Shown here piece after piece: positions 7,701 through 14,045 of a stretch of 14,189 nucleotides of DNA. Source of the DNA: Bacteroidales bacterium UBA1756 (GTDB lineage: Bacteria > Bacteroidota > Bacteroidia > Bacteroidales > WCHB1-69); contig DCHI01000022.1 of NCBI GenBank assembly GCA_002314795.1, positions 25,667 to 39,855 of the forward strand. The letters run 5' to 3'. A model generated the notes under the pieces. It had not been told where the DNA came from. It did no database searches and was given only the letters and a program-made list of their open reading frames with translations. Made by a program: the position numbers and the translations under genes. Each line of letters opens with the position of its first letter. Position 1 is the first letter of the stretch.

Positions 7701-9193
7701 CAAAAGCAAAGATTGGCTTAGGATATCATAATATCAGCAATCAATTAGCCAATGAAGAGTGTCCCCGAAAAGTAATGGCTGTTTTGCGTGACATTCAATT
7801 GGGAAAAGATGAAAAAAACAGGTTTTTACCGAGCAGAGTCGAATTAATATTTGCGTTGACCGCCGTTCACACCGAAATTCGCATCAATATGGTTCACAAT
7901 AAAAAGTGGAGCAATTACGAACGGCTAAAAGAGATTCTGAATTCTTCATCCTGGTTGCCACGTGCCAATGAATGGAATCGGGAGATAGCCCTCAACAACA
8001 ATAAAATTGTGGAACGCAAGATTATCATCGGCAATATTTTAGGAGCTTACGTTCATCCCGCCATCGCGGAGTTGAAACCGCGCTTCATCACTTTTTCATT
8101 AAAAACAGCATCCCAAACGCAAACGGGGTTGCTGTTACCTATGGATGAATCGAAAATCCGCGAAGCGATAAAGATGGTTTCCCTTCCGCTTCACGAGGGA
8201 ATGAAGTATGCTAATGATCCGAATACAAGCTATACCATCGCAGGATTGAGCGTCAACTTCTCACTGCTGCCCTTCCGGGTGTCGGATTCCATCCTGAAGT
8301 TTATGATTAGCGTGAATGACCATCAAGCCAAAATTTTTGAAAACGATCAATGTTTTGATGCCATCCGCTCCTTTTTCGTAGCGGATGCCGTCCGTTCTAT
8401 CTACGATAAAGATAAGGAGAAAAAGAGGAAGTCCATCATACACTATCACACGGGGCAATTGGATTTTTCTGATGATCAATTCCAGACCATCATCCAACAT
8501 CTTTCCCAAATGGATGCTGTCATCATTTTGCCCCGTGAGCAGATTACACACGGGGATGTCAGAACCCTCGTGTCCCGTTCTGAGCAGGATGAAAACGAGC
8601 CGTGGGAGACGCTGGATTGGAAAAATGAAAACGAGGTTCCTATGCCGCCCATCAAAGAGAAACTTCTTTTGCGAATAACCGCCCCTATCATACCTGCGTC
8701 ACAAAAAGGAAATCCCGTGTCTGTCCATTCTGACTATTACCATACGGCAAAGGAAACGATGGCGTTAAAAGGTGCACCACTGAACAGTCGAAATACCTTG
8801 GACGCTTTGCGCCGAATCTATATGAAATGGAAAAATTATTATATGCAATCGGCCTCCCAACGAAATTCCTATACTTTAATAAGGAATCTATACAATGTTT
8901 GCCGAGAATTACAAATCATCATTGAAAATAAGAGCAAAGCTGCTCAAGTAGTATTTGATCGGAGCGTTGAAGAAAATTTACAAGCCATTCTTGACAGTGA
9001 ATACCTGGAGCCCAGTGAATTGTATCGGGAGAAATTTGAAGAAGAGATGCTGTTTCTTTCTCCGGAAAAAGATGTGGCACAAGCATTTATCGACTCAATG
9101 CCCTGTTCTCCGAAATTAGACGCCATCAAGCAGTGCATTCAAGCTTACATTGACGGCAAAACCGACATTATCAACTCCCCAGAAAAATGGTAA
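4742..9193 (+). CDS. Strawberry notch-type (SNO) superfamily 2 helicase, 1483 residues
   Basis: A very large superfamily 2 helicase-like protein. Visible motifs in order: a Q-motif-like segment ATEQVEGVALAIYNI (75-89); Walker A SLIIGDQTGIGKGRQAAAMI (95-114), in the form typical of SNO proteins; DEAH in FIFDEAHRSSS (267-270); LSATFAKRP as motif III; a motif V region NACGAMGASAHA (630-641); and motif VI QKRGRINRTGQ (671-681). Both RecA-like halves therefore look complete. Residues after about 720 match no domain I recognise, except a charged coiled-coil-like segment near 963-993 (DREKLEISQLQEEKKRL). SNO helicases of this form are known mainly from polyvalent proteins of phages and conjugative elements. 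The stop is 1 bp before the zincin gene, so the two are probably translationally coupled. The substrate is unknown; nucleic-acid translocation or remodelling is inferred. No DNA methylase or nuclease domain is seen in the recognisable part. Confidence 0.88.
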   Translation: MIRAKIEKRNSSDSQLAKENAENSINSLGSVVPKQLVEVTSKALFKLKEALKDDVNGYVAQRLHLNLRELGDCLATEQVEGVALAIYNIEKRAQSLIIGDQTGIGKGRQAAAMIRYGLLSGYLPIFFTDRYTLFSDMYRDCKALGIKDARPLVVNAGASVVDFDNIIEEAKSNDAPDEIWSPVEDDEDDARFDAELMGIYQKQYQVVYQAPKKKVLQEIFESGDIPSDVYDYLMVTYSQLKDAKRDATRLDFFQSLCEKHRVLFIFDEAHRSSSVSAGKVSVITQGINRILTETPQTQCVFLSATFAKRPESFITFMRRTALSALATESTLEKALHGGGVPMQEYVSSMLASEGQMIRREHSSVGIPIPVYTYLDEELAVHGELFDKVMYFFREIVKLSGMVRDLVYLAQMQQLLEDFKCYPTRAQLFYINKVLLLSLKAQKVAQVAISEVQQGKSVVIGMSDTLECVLRDVEVLEDEWVRGDISALLLRLLQKTVRSTGEYGEQATPVFDWVEELVEPDMVELTAMAEEVRNYYNYIVHSIKEEVFHLPMSPIDVIRQLITKEQFVASNGDFINIRFEECTGRAHQLEYLSPEGDDDFVNAKIMPRRKRHSNHIFNDFQNNKLDVILINACGAMGASAHAIATMEVPEDQVRQRKMLIVQNDLDVNIDLQKRGRINRTGQRMDLPPLYEYIITAIPSEKRLNMMLRAKLRSLSANTAAWQDQDREQADFIDISNKYGNEVTADYISEHPELALLLGLKGAVPASKLLARIAMLSVTAQQDIVDDLMTAYTTLEAELRRINQWDLEREFRDFEAEFVREELFTSTVAKTKLGGCSYLTTYKCRQKTFPYDFKTLQEHCETAKARFGSSYSENPALVTQVKEYYLQRNKSVRERFKERHRLLFEGAKRILVNYCNDEMMAEAWLQKAHTPAEKWNPSYFGDVKNHKKEKQIIRKLISFSNEYNHLNDREKLEISQLQEEKKRLIEILSKAKIGLGYHNISNQLANEECPRKVMAVLRDIQLGKDEKNRFLPSRVELIFALTAVHTEIRINMVHNKKWSNYERLKEILNSSSWLPRANEWNREIALNNNKIVERKIIIGNILGAYVHPAIAELKPRFITFSLKTASQTQTGLLLPMDESKIREAIKMVSLPLHEGMKYANDPNTSYTIAGLSVNFSLLPFRVSDSILKFMISVNDHQAKIFENDQCFDAIRSFFVADAVRSIYDKDKEKKRKSIIHYHTGQLDFSDDQFQTIIQHLSQMDAVIILPREQITHGDVRTLVSRSEQDENEPWETLDWKNENEVPMPPIKEKLLLRITAPIIPASQKGNPVSVHSDYYHTAKETMALKGAPLNSRNTLDALRRIYMKWKNYYMQSASQRNSYTLIRNLYNVCRELQIIIENKSKAAQVVFDRSVEENLQAILDSEYLEPSELYREKFEEEMLFLSPEKDVAQAFIDSMPCSPKLDAIKQCIQAYIDGKTDIINSPEKW

Positions 9194-9194
9194 T

Positions 9195-9836
9195 ATGAGT
9201 TACATTGGTAGAATTGGTGCTGAACGATTAGACGGAAGCAATCCGGCACTTGGTCTGATTGCGGCACAGAAGGATGCGGTTTCCCTGTTGCGCAGCTACA
9301 CGGATATGCGCCATATCAAGGAGGGAACCGGCTGGGAGTTGGGGGGTGATGGAAAATGGAGATATGAAATATCCGATCCGTTTCACACGACGGCAGAGAT
9401 TGAGGATCACTTCAAAAAACATTTTGGCGAAGTGCTCAACATCCGTTACTGTATGCGCGACACAACTTTGCTTACGGCTTATCCGGCATTTGAACGACTG
9501 CGGTTGTTTGCGATGTACAATCCCGTCAAAAACATCGCGGGGTATTTTTCCCCGAGCAATTATGGAATGATGATTTGTATGGGCACGGCAAGTTCGCCGT
9601 TTGAGTTCCAGAGTGAAGGAATCTTGTTGCACGAGGTTCAGCACTTGATACAGAAGGAGGAGAACTTTGCCCGTGGCGGTTCCGGCAGTGGAAGTCGCTA
9701 TTGGAGGTTGGCTGGCGAAGTAGAAGCGCGGAACGTGTGCATCCGGCACTCGCTCACGGAGGAACAGCGGCGTACCAAGTTGCGCACGGAGACGCAGGAC
9801 GTGCCGGACGTGGAGCAGATTGTACGGTTTAGGTAG
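9195..9836 (+). CDS. LPD23-like zincin (putative metallopeptidase) of polyvalent-protein type
   Basis: A 213-residue protein if started at the ATG at 9195, 1 bp after the helicase stop. An in-frame TTG at 9150 would overlap the helicase by 44 bp and is less likely. Recognised parts: TGWELGGDGKWRYEI (45-59), a YPAFERLRLF strand-helix segment, then LLHEVQHLIQKEENFARGG (144-162) with the HExxH zinc signature (His146, Glu147, His150), and RLAGEVEARN (171-180), where Glu175 or Glu177 could be the third metal ligand. It ends in TQDVPDVEQIVRF. This order matches the large polyvalent protein-associated domain I know as LPD23; the number is from memory. In phages and conjugative elements the domain is usually part of giant multi-domain proteins delivered with DNA; here it stands alone. 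Peptidase activity, if any, and its target are unknown. No signal peptide or membrane segment is seen, so it should be cytoplasmic. Confidence 0.82.
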   Translation: MSYIGRIGAERLDGSNPALGLIAAQKDAVSLLRSYTDMRHIKEGTGWELGGDGKWRYEISDPFHTTAEIEDHFKKHFGEVLNIRYCMRDTTLLTAYPAFERLRLFAMYNPVKNIAGYFSPSNYGMMICMGTASSPFEFQSEGILLHEVQHLIQKEENFARGGSGSGSRYWRLAGEVEARNVCIRHSLTEEQRRTKLRTETQDVPDVEQIVRFR

Positions 9837-10007
9837 GGGGAAGTGGTTGAGGTCTGCTCTTTCAGTACGAAAAATAAAATCTACAAAAAGTCAGCCATAT
9901 ATGATGGTGATGAACCAAAGATGAGCGACGGCCCGTGGCATCCTGCCAATACATCAAAGGCCATTCTGCTTGTTGCCACAAATATATATTCTGCATCTTG
10001 TTAAAAA
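9837..10007 (+). other. In-frame open stretch after the zincin stop codon
   Basis: The frame of the zincin gene stays open after its TAG (9834-9836) for 55 codons, to a TAA at 10002-10004. Part of it reads protein-like, for example KIYKKSAIYDGDEP and MSDGPWHPANTSKAI. It has no good start codon of its own. It may be the decayed end of a longer protein, a readthrough extension, or chance. The family usually ends near QIVRF, which favours decay or chance. Confidence 0.25.
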
Positions 10008-10036
10008 ATCGGCGGCAAAAGCACGAAACTTTTCTA

Positions 10037-10083
10037 TTCTACGCAAAATTGCGTAGAAAACGGATTGTTTTCTACGCAATTTT
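10037..10083. terminator. Bidirectional hairpin terminator with an alternative fold
   Basis: AAAATTGCGTAGAAAA (10045-10060) and TTTTCTACGCAATTTT (10068-10083) form perfect 16-bp arms around a 7-nt loop. Terminal A and T tracts on both sides let it act as a terminator for the plus-strand zincin gene and the minus-strand mcrC. An extra copy of the left motif, TTCTACGCAA (10037-10046), can instead pair with TTGCGTAGAA (10049-10058), so two folds compete for the middle arm. The CTACGCA core also occurs in the rtcB/WYL operator candidate. Confidence 0.75.
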
Positions 10084-10117
10084 GAGGAAGGTTGAGGTGG
10101 GGGGGGGGAGATAAACT

Positions 10118-11515
10118 CTACACACTTACTCTCACCGCTTCTTTCAAGGCATCCTCGCTTTGGTGTATTTCTTTCATAAAATCGCACCAACCTTCTGATT
10201 CTTGTGGGACTTTGAATGGAATGACACTTATCACTCCTCCTGTCATTCCCTGATAATTATCCCCGATACCAGAAAGTTTGTATTTAGCAATACCTGTAGC
10301 TCTTTCAGAAGGATAAACATATCCACCTAATGAAGCATTCATACAGTACATATAAGAGATTACTTGATATAAATCTTCTCTACCAACTGTTCCATATAAA
10401 TGCTTATATTTGGCATCAAGGATATAATCTTCCCTATAAAAATCGGGATACATTCGCCTACTATTATTGTCAAATAGGGCTTCATCGTTAGGTTTAGCAA
10501 ACATACGAATGCCACCCTTACTTTCCTTATTCCGCGGATGTTTGAAGCCTTCTTGACAAAGAATCTTATTCAGGTATTCTTCCCAAAGCCAAGCCCCATC
10601 AAACAGTACACCATAAACTTTGTCTTTTTCCTGTCCATATTTTAACGAATCGTATCGGAGGATGCGAACACAAAGTTGTTGTATATCTCTGTACTTTAAG
10701 AAAAATGGATGTATTTTGGGTTTTCTGTTTGCATTCAGAACTTTCTCCCTATCTCGTTGATTATAAGTAGGGGTCGCCTGCATAATTTGGAAAACGCAAT
10801 CCAAGGTATCTTGATCGTTTTGCAAAATAGAAGCCCCATATGGATGTCGCTTTATAAACTCAATCGTATGGCGAATCAATTGAGTGACAGAATTGTCATA
10901 AGAGTGTTCGCGAGTATGGTAGCTCACGCACCCTTTAAAAGGGATGTCTTTTTGAATAAAACGATTTACATCTATGGTACCGCGAACACGTGAATCATCA
11001 TAATCCCGTGTCTGATACTCTTTATAAAGACCTTGCGATAACGCATTCTTCAACATAAACGGGAATAGGAACAATAGAAAATCCAATATTCTATCATCCT
11101 GGTTTGAAGAATGTTCTAAAGAAAAGACATTAATTGAGAAGACTTTAAACAGCATATGATACAAGAAATAATCTTGACCACACTCATCAACTTCGCCATT
11201 TTGTTTTTTATGCGTAAATCTGGAATGAATACTAACAGAAGTATCGTTTACTCCTACAAATCCCATTAGATTTCCCGTACTAACCTTTAATTTGGTGCAA
11301 TTCTGTCCATCGAAAGTTGCATCTTTGATAGACAGAATCGACAAATTGCCGATACCGTCTTTGATATCTCTTAAAGAATGAGGGAAAACTAAAAGGTCAG
11401 GAGAATTTTGCAAATTGCCGATATTGGCAATTTGCAAAACATCCCGTATCGCATTATCATTCTCTATAGTATAGCTTGCGCAATTATCCGTCAAATGAAT
11501 AACTTTGTTGCTCAT
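10118..11515 (-). CDS. mcrC: McrC-type nuclease subunit of a modification-dependent restriction system
   Basis: A 465-residue McrC family protein. The C-terminal PD-(D/E)xK nuclease is visible as MYPDFY and YILDAKYK, with Asp358, Asp367 and Lys369 as the catalytic set. The family motif FDGAWLWEEYLNKIL (305-319) precedes it and REDLYQVISYMY follows. The longer N-terminal half, including the RVRGTIDVNRFI segment, should bind McrB, as in characterised McrBC complexes. McrBC cuts DNA carrying modified cytosines or other modified bases after nucleotide-driven translocation. The start lies 6 bp after the mcrB stop, so the genes form one operon. All catalytic residues are present, so it should be active. 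Base composition is AT-richer by eye than in hydE or the helicase gene, consistent with separate acquisition. Confidence 0.92.
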   Translation of the reverse strand: MSNKVIHLTDNCASYTIENDNAIRDVLQIANIGNLQNSPDLLVFPHSLRDIKDGIGNLSILSIKDATFDGQNCTKLKVSTGNLMGFVGVNDTSVSIHSRFTHKKQNGEVDECGQDYFLYHMLFKVFSINVFSLEHSSNQDDRILDFLLFLFPFMLKNALSQGLYKEYQTRDYDDSRVRGTIDVNRFIQKDIPFKGCVSYHTREHSYDNSVTQLIRHTIEFIKRHPYGASILQNDQDTLDCVFQIMQATPTYNQRDREKVLNANRKPKIHPFFLKYRDIQQLCVRILRYDSLKYGQEKDKVYGVLFDGAWLWEEYLNKILCQEGFKHPRNKESKGGIRMFAKPNDEALFDNNSRRMYPDFYREDYILDAKYKHLYGTVGREDLYQVISYMYCMNASLGGYVYPSERATGIAKYKLSGIGDNYQGMTGGVISVIPFKVPQESEGWCDFMKEIHQSEDALKEAVRVSV

Positions 11516-11521
11516 AGTACA

Positions 11522-13357
11522 CTATTTCTTTACAACCTTTCCTTCAACTTTTTCGTACATATCCTTAAGCTCAAATGCGGGTTGAAGTTTTTCCTCCAAA
11601 TCAACACTTGCATTTGGCGTTCCACGAAGATATTCAAATAACAAGCCTTTGATGTGATTTTCCCATAAGTTTGTCCAAGAAAGCTCAGTGAGTTGTCCCT
11701 TTTCAAGATAGTTTTCAAGTTTCAAATAATAAGCTGCACCAATTTGGTATGCTGAACTAAGGCCTTGAATTGTGAGAATGCAATTGTTAAGATTGGTCAT
11801 TCGTTTAATGATATCTTCCGAGAATTTGCTTAACTTTCCATTTTCCTCAATCATACCCACTCTTGATTCTGCTGAAATCTCTTTGAACGCAAAACGACGA
11901 CGCATAGCAAAATCCATACTTTCCACACTGCGATCAATATCATTCATTGTGCCAATGATATAAACATTTTCCGGGACATAAAAGCCATCGCAAAAGTCAT
12001 CATCTTCATCAATAAGATTTTGATATTGAGTTTTCACTTTCAAGTTTTTTCCTCTATAACCAGGATCAATGGAGAAGAAAAGCTCTCCGAAAATTTTAGA
12101 AATCTCACCACGGTTGATTTCATCAATGATGAAGACAAAATTACGATGAGTTTCTTCTTGGATGAATGCGCCCTCCTTGTATTGTACCAATCCCAAATTT
12201 TCAATCATATATTTTACAATTGCTTTCCTATAGTTATCGTGTCCCCCACTGGGAACGCCTTTCCCTCCCTTATAAATCCGATACAATTGTTCTTTGCTAA
12301 AGAATTTAGATTGTCCAACAATCCATGTTTTTTGTCCCACTTGAGATTGGTCTTCGTACGTTCGTTCTGCCAAGCCTGTGCCAGTAACATTCAATTCTAG
12401 TTTTATGATATTGTTGCCCGACAGCATTGGTACATCAATAACTGTTTCATTATTTAATTTTTCCACCAATTTATCCCAAACTTCATCAAAATTATCGGCC
12501 GCACCAGACTTATTGCATTTCAGTGCTTTTTTACAAAACTCCTTAAATGCCCCATCTCTTCTTTCAAAGCCCACATTTCCATTATCGTCTTGAATAGGAC
12601 GAAGACCTTCTACAAAATCAGTGTAATCGTATGAAGGATGGAACTGAACAAAAGCGCATTGTTCTTCAAATTGCTTTTTTTCATCGGGAGTAAAATCTTT
12701 TTCCTCTTTCACACTACCAAAAATCATTTGCTGAGCAATTTGCTGTGCCAAATAGGTTTTCCCTGTGCCAGGAGCGCCAGTAAGAATGAGGTTGTGATTA
12801 GTTTCTAACAATTCCTTTGTTGATATTAACATATGATTATTCATTTCATATTGCTTCTTTAATTCATTGATTTTCAATCTTCCAAATTCTTCATCAATAC
12901 CATAAATGGACAATTGTACAATTCCACTGCAACAATGTTCTTTAACACCACTTGTCTTGACACTTGTCTCTTTAACAAAATAGGTCCACCTACCAACGTT
13001 TATACGTTGCCCCCAATCTTCTTCCCCATTTTCTAAATTCTCATAATAAACAGGCGAATCATTAAACCGGACAATTCCACTATCATAGTCATGTCTATTA
13101 CTTTGAATTACATTTTGTAATACTGAATACTGTTTCGTTTCCAGCAAGCATTGGACGACTTGCCCATAAGCAAATATTTTATCCCCATATGTCAGTAGTA
13201 AACAATCGTTTTCTTTTATTTCGGAAATGATTCCTAGCGTGTTTGATACAGTCCGGTTATCCTGAATGGAATATCTTTGTTGTGTAAGCCAACAATTATG
13301 CTGTAAAGCATATTTAAAACATTCTCTGTCTGTCACTTTTGCAATCCAATAATTCAT
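11522..13357 (-). CDS. mcrB: McrB-type AAA+ motor subunit with N-terminal reader-like domain
   Basis: A 611-residue protein. The AAA+ GTPase core is clear: Walker A GAPGTGKT (194-201), Walker B VFIIDEINR (408-416), the McrB signature MNDIDRS (471-477; MNTADRS in E. coli), and arginines in MRRRF (485-489). The loop FVQFHPSYDYTDFVEGLRP is typical of the family. Residues 1 to about 155 (MNYWIAKVTD, KENDCLLLTYGDKIFAYGQV, INVGRWTYF) resemble an EVE/PUA-like fold, used by several McrB homologues to read modified bases; this is inferred from pattern only. E. coli McrB instead has a DUF3578 N-terminus for methylcytosine. The protein should form rings and drive McrC. A well-spaced Bacteroidota promoter lies about 110 bp upstream of the start. 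Confidence 0.93.
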   Translation of the reverse strand: MNYWIAKVTDRECFKYALQHNCWLTQQRYSIQDNRTVSNTLGIISEIKENDCLLLTYGDKIFAYGQVVQCLLETKQYSVLQNVIQSNRHDYDSGIVRFNDSPVYYENLENGEEDWGQRINVGRWTYFVKETSVKTSGVKEHCCSGIVQLSIYGIDEEFGRLKINELKKQYEMNNHMLISTKELLETNHNLILTGAPGTGKTYLAQQIAQQMIFGSVKEEKDFTPDEKKQFEEQCAFVQFHPSYDYTDFVEGLRPIQDDNGNVGFERRDGAFKEFCKKALKCNKSGAADNFDEVWDKLVEKLNNETVIDVPMLSGNNIIKLELNVTGTGLAERTYEDQSQVGQKTWIVGQSKFFSKEQLYRIYKGGKGVPSGGHDNYRKAIVKYMIENLGLVQYKEGAFIQEETHRNFVFIIDEINRGEISKIFGELFFSIDPGYRGKNLKVKTQYQNLIDEDDDFCDGFYVPENVYIIGTMNDIDRSVESMDFAMRRRFAFKEISAESRVGMIEENGKLSKFSEDIIKRMTNLNNCILTIQGLSSAYQIGAAYYLKLENYLEKGQLTELSWTNLWENHIKGLLFEYLRGTPNASVDLEEKLQPAFELKDMYEKVEGKVVKK

Positions 13358-13465
13358 AGTAATACATTTAAAACCTTATTAACATTTTTTTACTCCTCGT
13401 CCTCCCCCCCCTCCGCACCCTGCGAAGCCCATTAAACAGAATCCGAAAGGGGAAAAACAACGCCG
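13358..13465 (-). other. mcrB leader region with a poly-C run
   Basis: This is the predicted untranslated leader of the mcrBC transcript, about 100 nt. It contains a run of eight C on the plus strand (13404-13411; G in the transcript) and a stretch of T at 13385-13391. No stable stem or riboswitch-like fold is evident by eye. Confidence 0.4.
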
Positions 13466-13495
13466 CAAATTTACGCATTATTTTCTCATTTCCAA
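13466..13495 (-). promoter_or_regulatory. Predicted mcrBC promoter
   Basis: On the minus strand TTG (13495-13493) is followed by a 19-bp spacer and TAAATTTG (13473-13466). Both the -7 match (TAnnTTTG, followed by C) and the spacing fit the primary sigma factor promoter of Bacteroidota, the best promoter match in the window. Transcription should start near 13459, about 100 nt before the mcrB ATG. Confidence 0.7.
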
Positions 13496-13659
13496 CAGTT
13501 TAGCGAGATTTTTATGGAATTTATGGGGGGGTAATTGATTGATATTCAATATATTATACAAGTAACGAACGCCAAATAATCTTATTGAAATCTCTTCCAA
13601 AGAATAACACTGATGCAAGAAACGGGGAATTCAATAGTTCGTACCGTGCCGCACTTGTA

Positions 13660-13851
13660 CTATCGTGCGATTCCCGCGGAGAAGGCACTTGAATAACCCT
13701 TTTCCGAGAAATCCCCATATACTTTCTGTAAAGATTCTGGAGACTGCCCAGTTTCATAAATCAGCAAGGAATTGTCCTCTCCTTTTTTTACAGTGAGGCT
13801 AAAAGCACAATCATAGCTATAGGTGTAGTCGTGGAGATAGTTGTTGTGCAT
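13660..13851 (-). CDS. Small unknown ORF, coupled to the ORF before it
   Basis: 63 residues from an ATG that shares its A with the TAA of the preceding ORF (TAATG), an arrangement typical of translational coupling. The product begins MHNNYLHDYTYSYDCAFSLTV and has no signal peptide, membrane segment or motif I recognise. The frame is also open for 9 codons before the ATG, so it may be the 3' half of one gene broken by a frameshift near 13880. It is the better of two overlapping minus-strand frames here, but coding status is uncertain. Confidence 0.35.
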   Translation of the reverse strand: MHNNYLHDYTYSYDCAFSLTVKKGEDNSLLIYETGQSPESLQKVYGDFSEKGYSSAFSAGIAR

Positions 13852-14045
13852 TAGAAACCAAATCGGTGTGTGACATAATCACAGTCGAATTGAGTCCAAT
13901 GGGAGGGCGCATTTTTGAACACATAACAGCGGGAATGCTCGGGAACAGATTCTAACAAGAAATATTCTTCATAGTAAAGACTTCTTGCAAATTGCTCAAC
14001 GCCAGAATGATTGTCAATCTCAGATACTTTTAATTTGGGAACCAT
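13851..14045 (-). CDS. Small unknown ORF
   Basis: 64 residues beginning MVPKLKVSEIDNHSGVEQFA, then LYYEEYFLLESVPEHSRCYVF. The composition looks like that of a real small soluble protein (mixed acidic and aromatic), but I know no family for it. It overlaps the next ORF by 1 bp. Together the two would make a protein of about 125 residues if a frameshift joined them, a size common for immunity or antitoxin-like proteins; that is speculation. No clear TAnnTTTG box is seen upstream in 14046-14189, which is AT-rich and otherwise empty. Confidence 0.4.
   Translation of the reverse strand: MVPKLKVSEIDNHSGVEQFARSLYYEEYFLLESVPEHSRCYVFKNAPSHWTQFDCDYVTHRFGF

Noticed and set aside
4742..9193. Type I or III restriction helicase, or DISARM/BREX helicase
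   Set aside because: The Walker A context GDQTGIGKGR and motif VI QKRGRINRTGQ fit SNO proteins. No methyltransferase, specificity subunit, PglZ or DISARM partner is present in the window.
9228..9749. Minus-strand ORF of 173 residues antisense to the zincin gene
   Set aside because: The plus strand encodes the clear HEVQH and GEVEARN motifs; the antisense product has none.
9954..10190. Minus-strand ORF of 78 residues across the end of mcrC
   Set aside because: It spans the terminator hairpin and the G tract, giving low-complexity PPPPQP sequence, and overlaps mcrC out of frame.
13554..13757. Minus-strand ORF of 67 residues beginning MKLGSLQNLYRKYMG
   Set aside because: It overlaps the better-placed small ORF at 13660-13851 in another frame, lacks coupling or a promoter-like box, and its sequence looks like an out-of-frame shadow.
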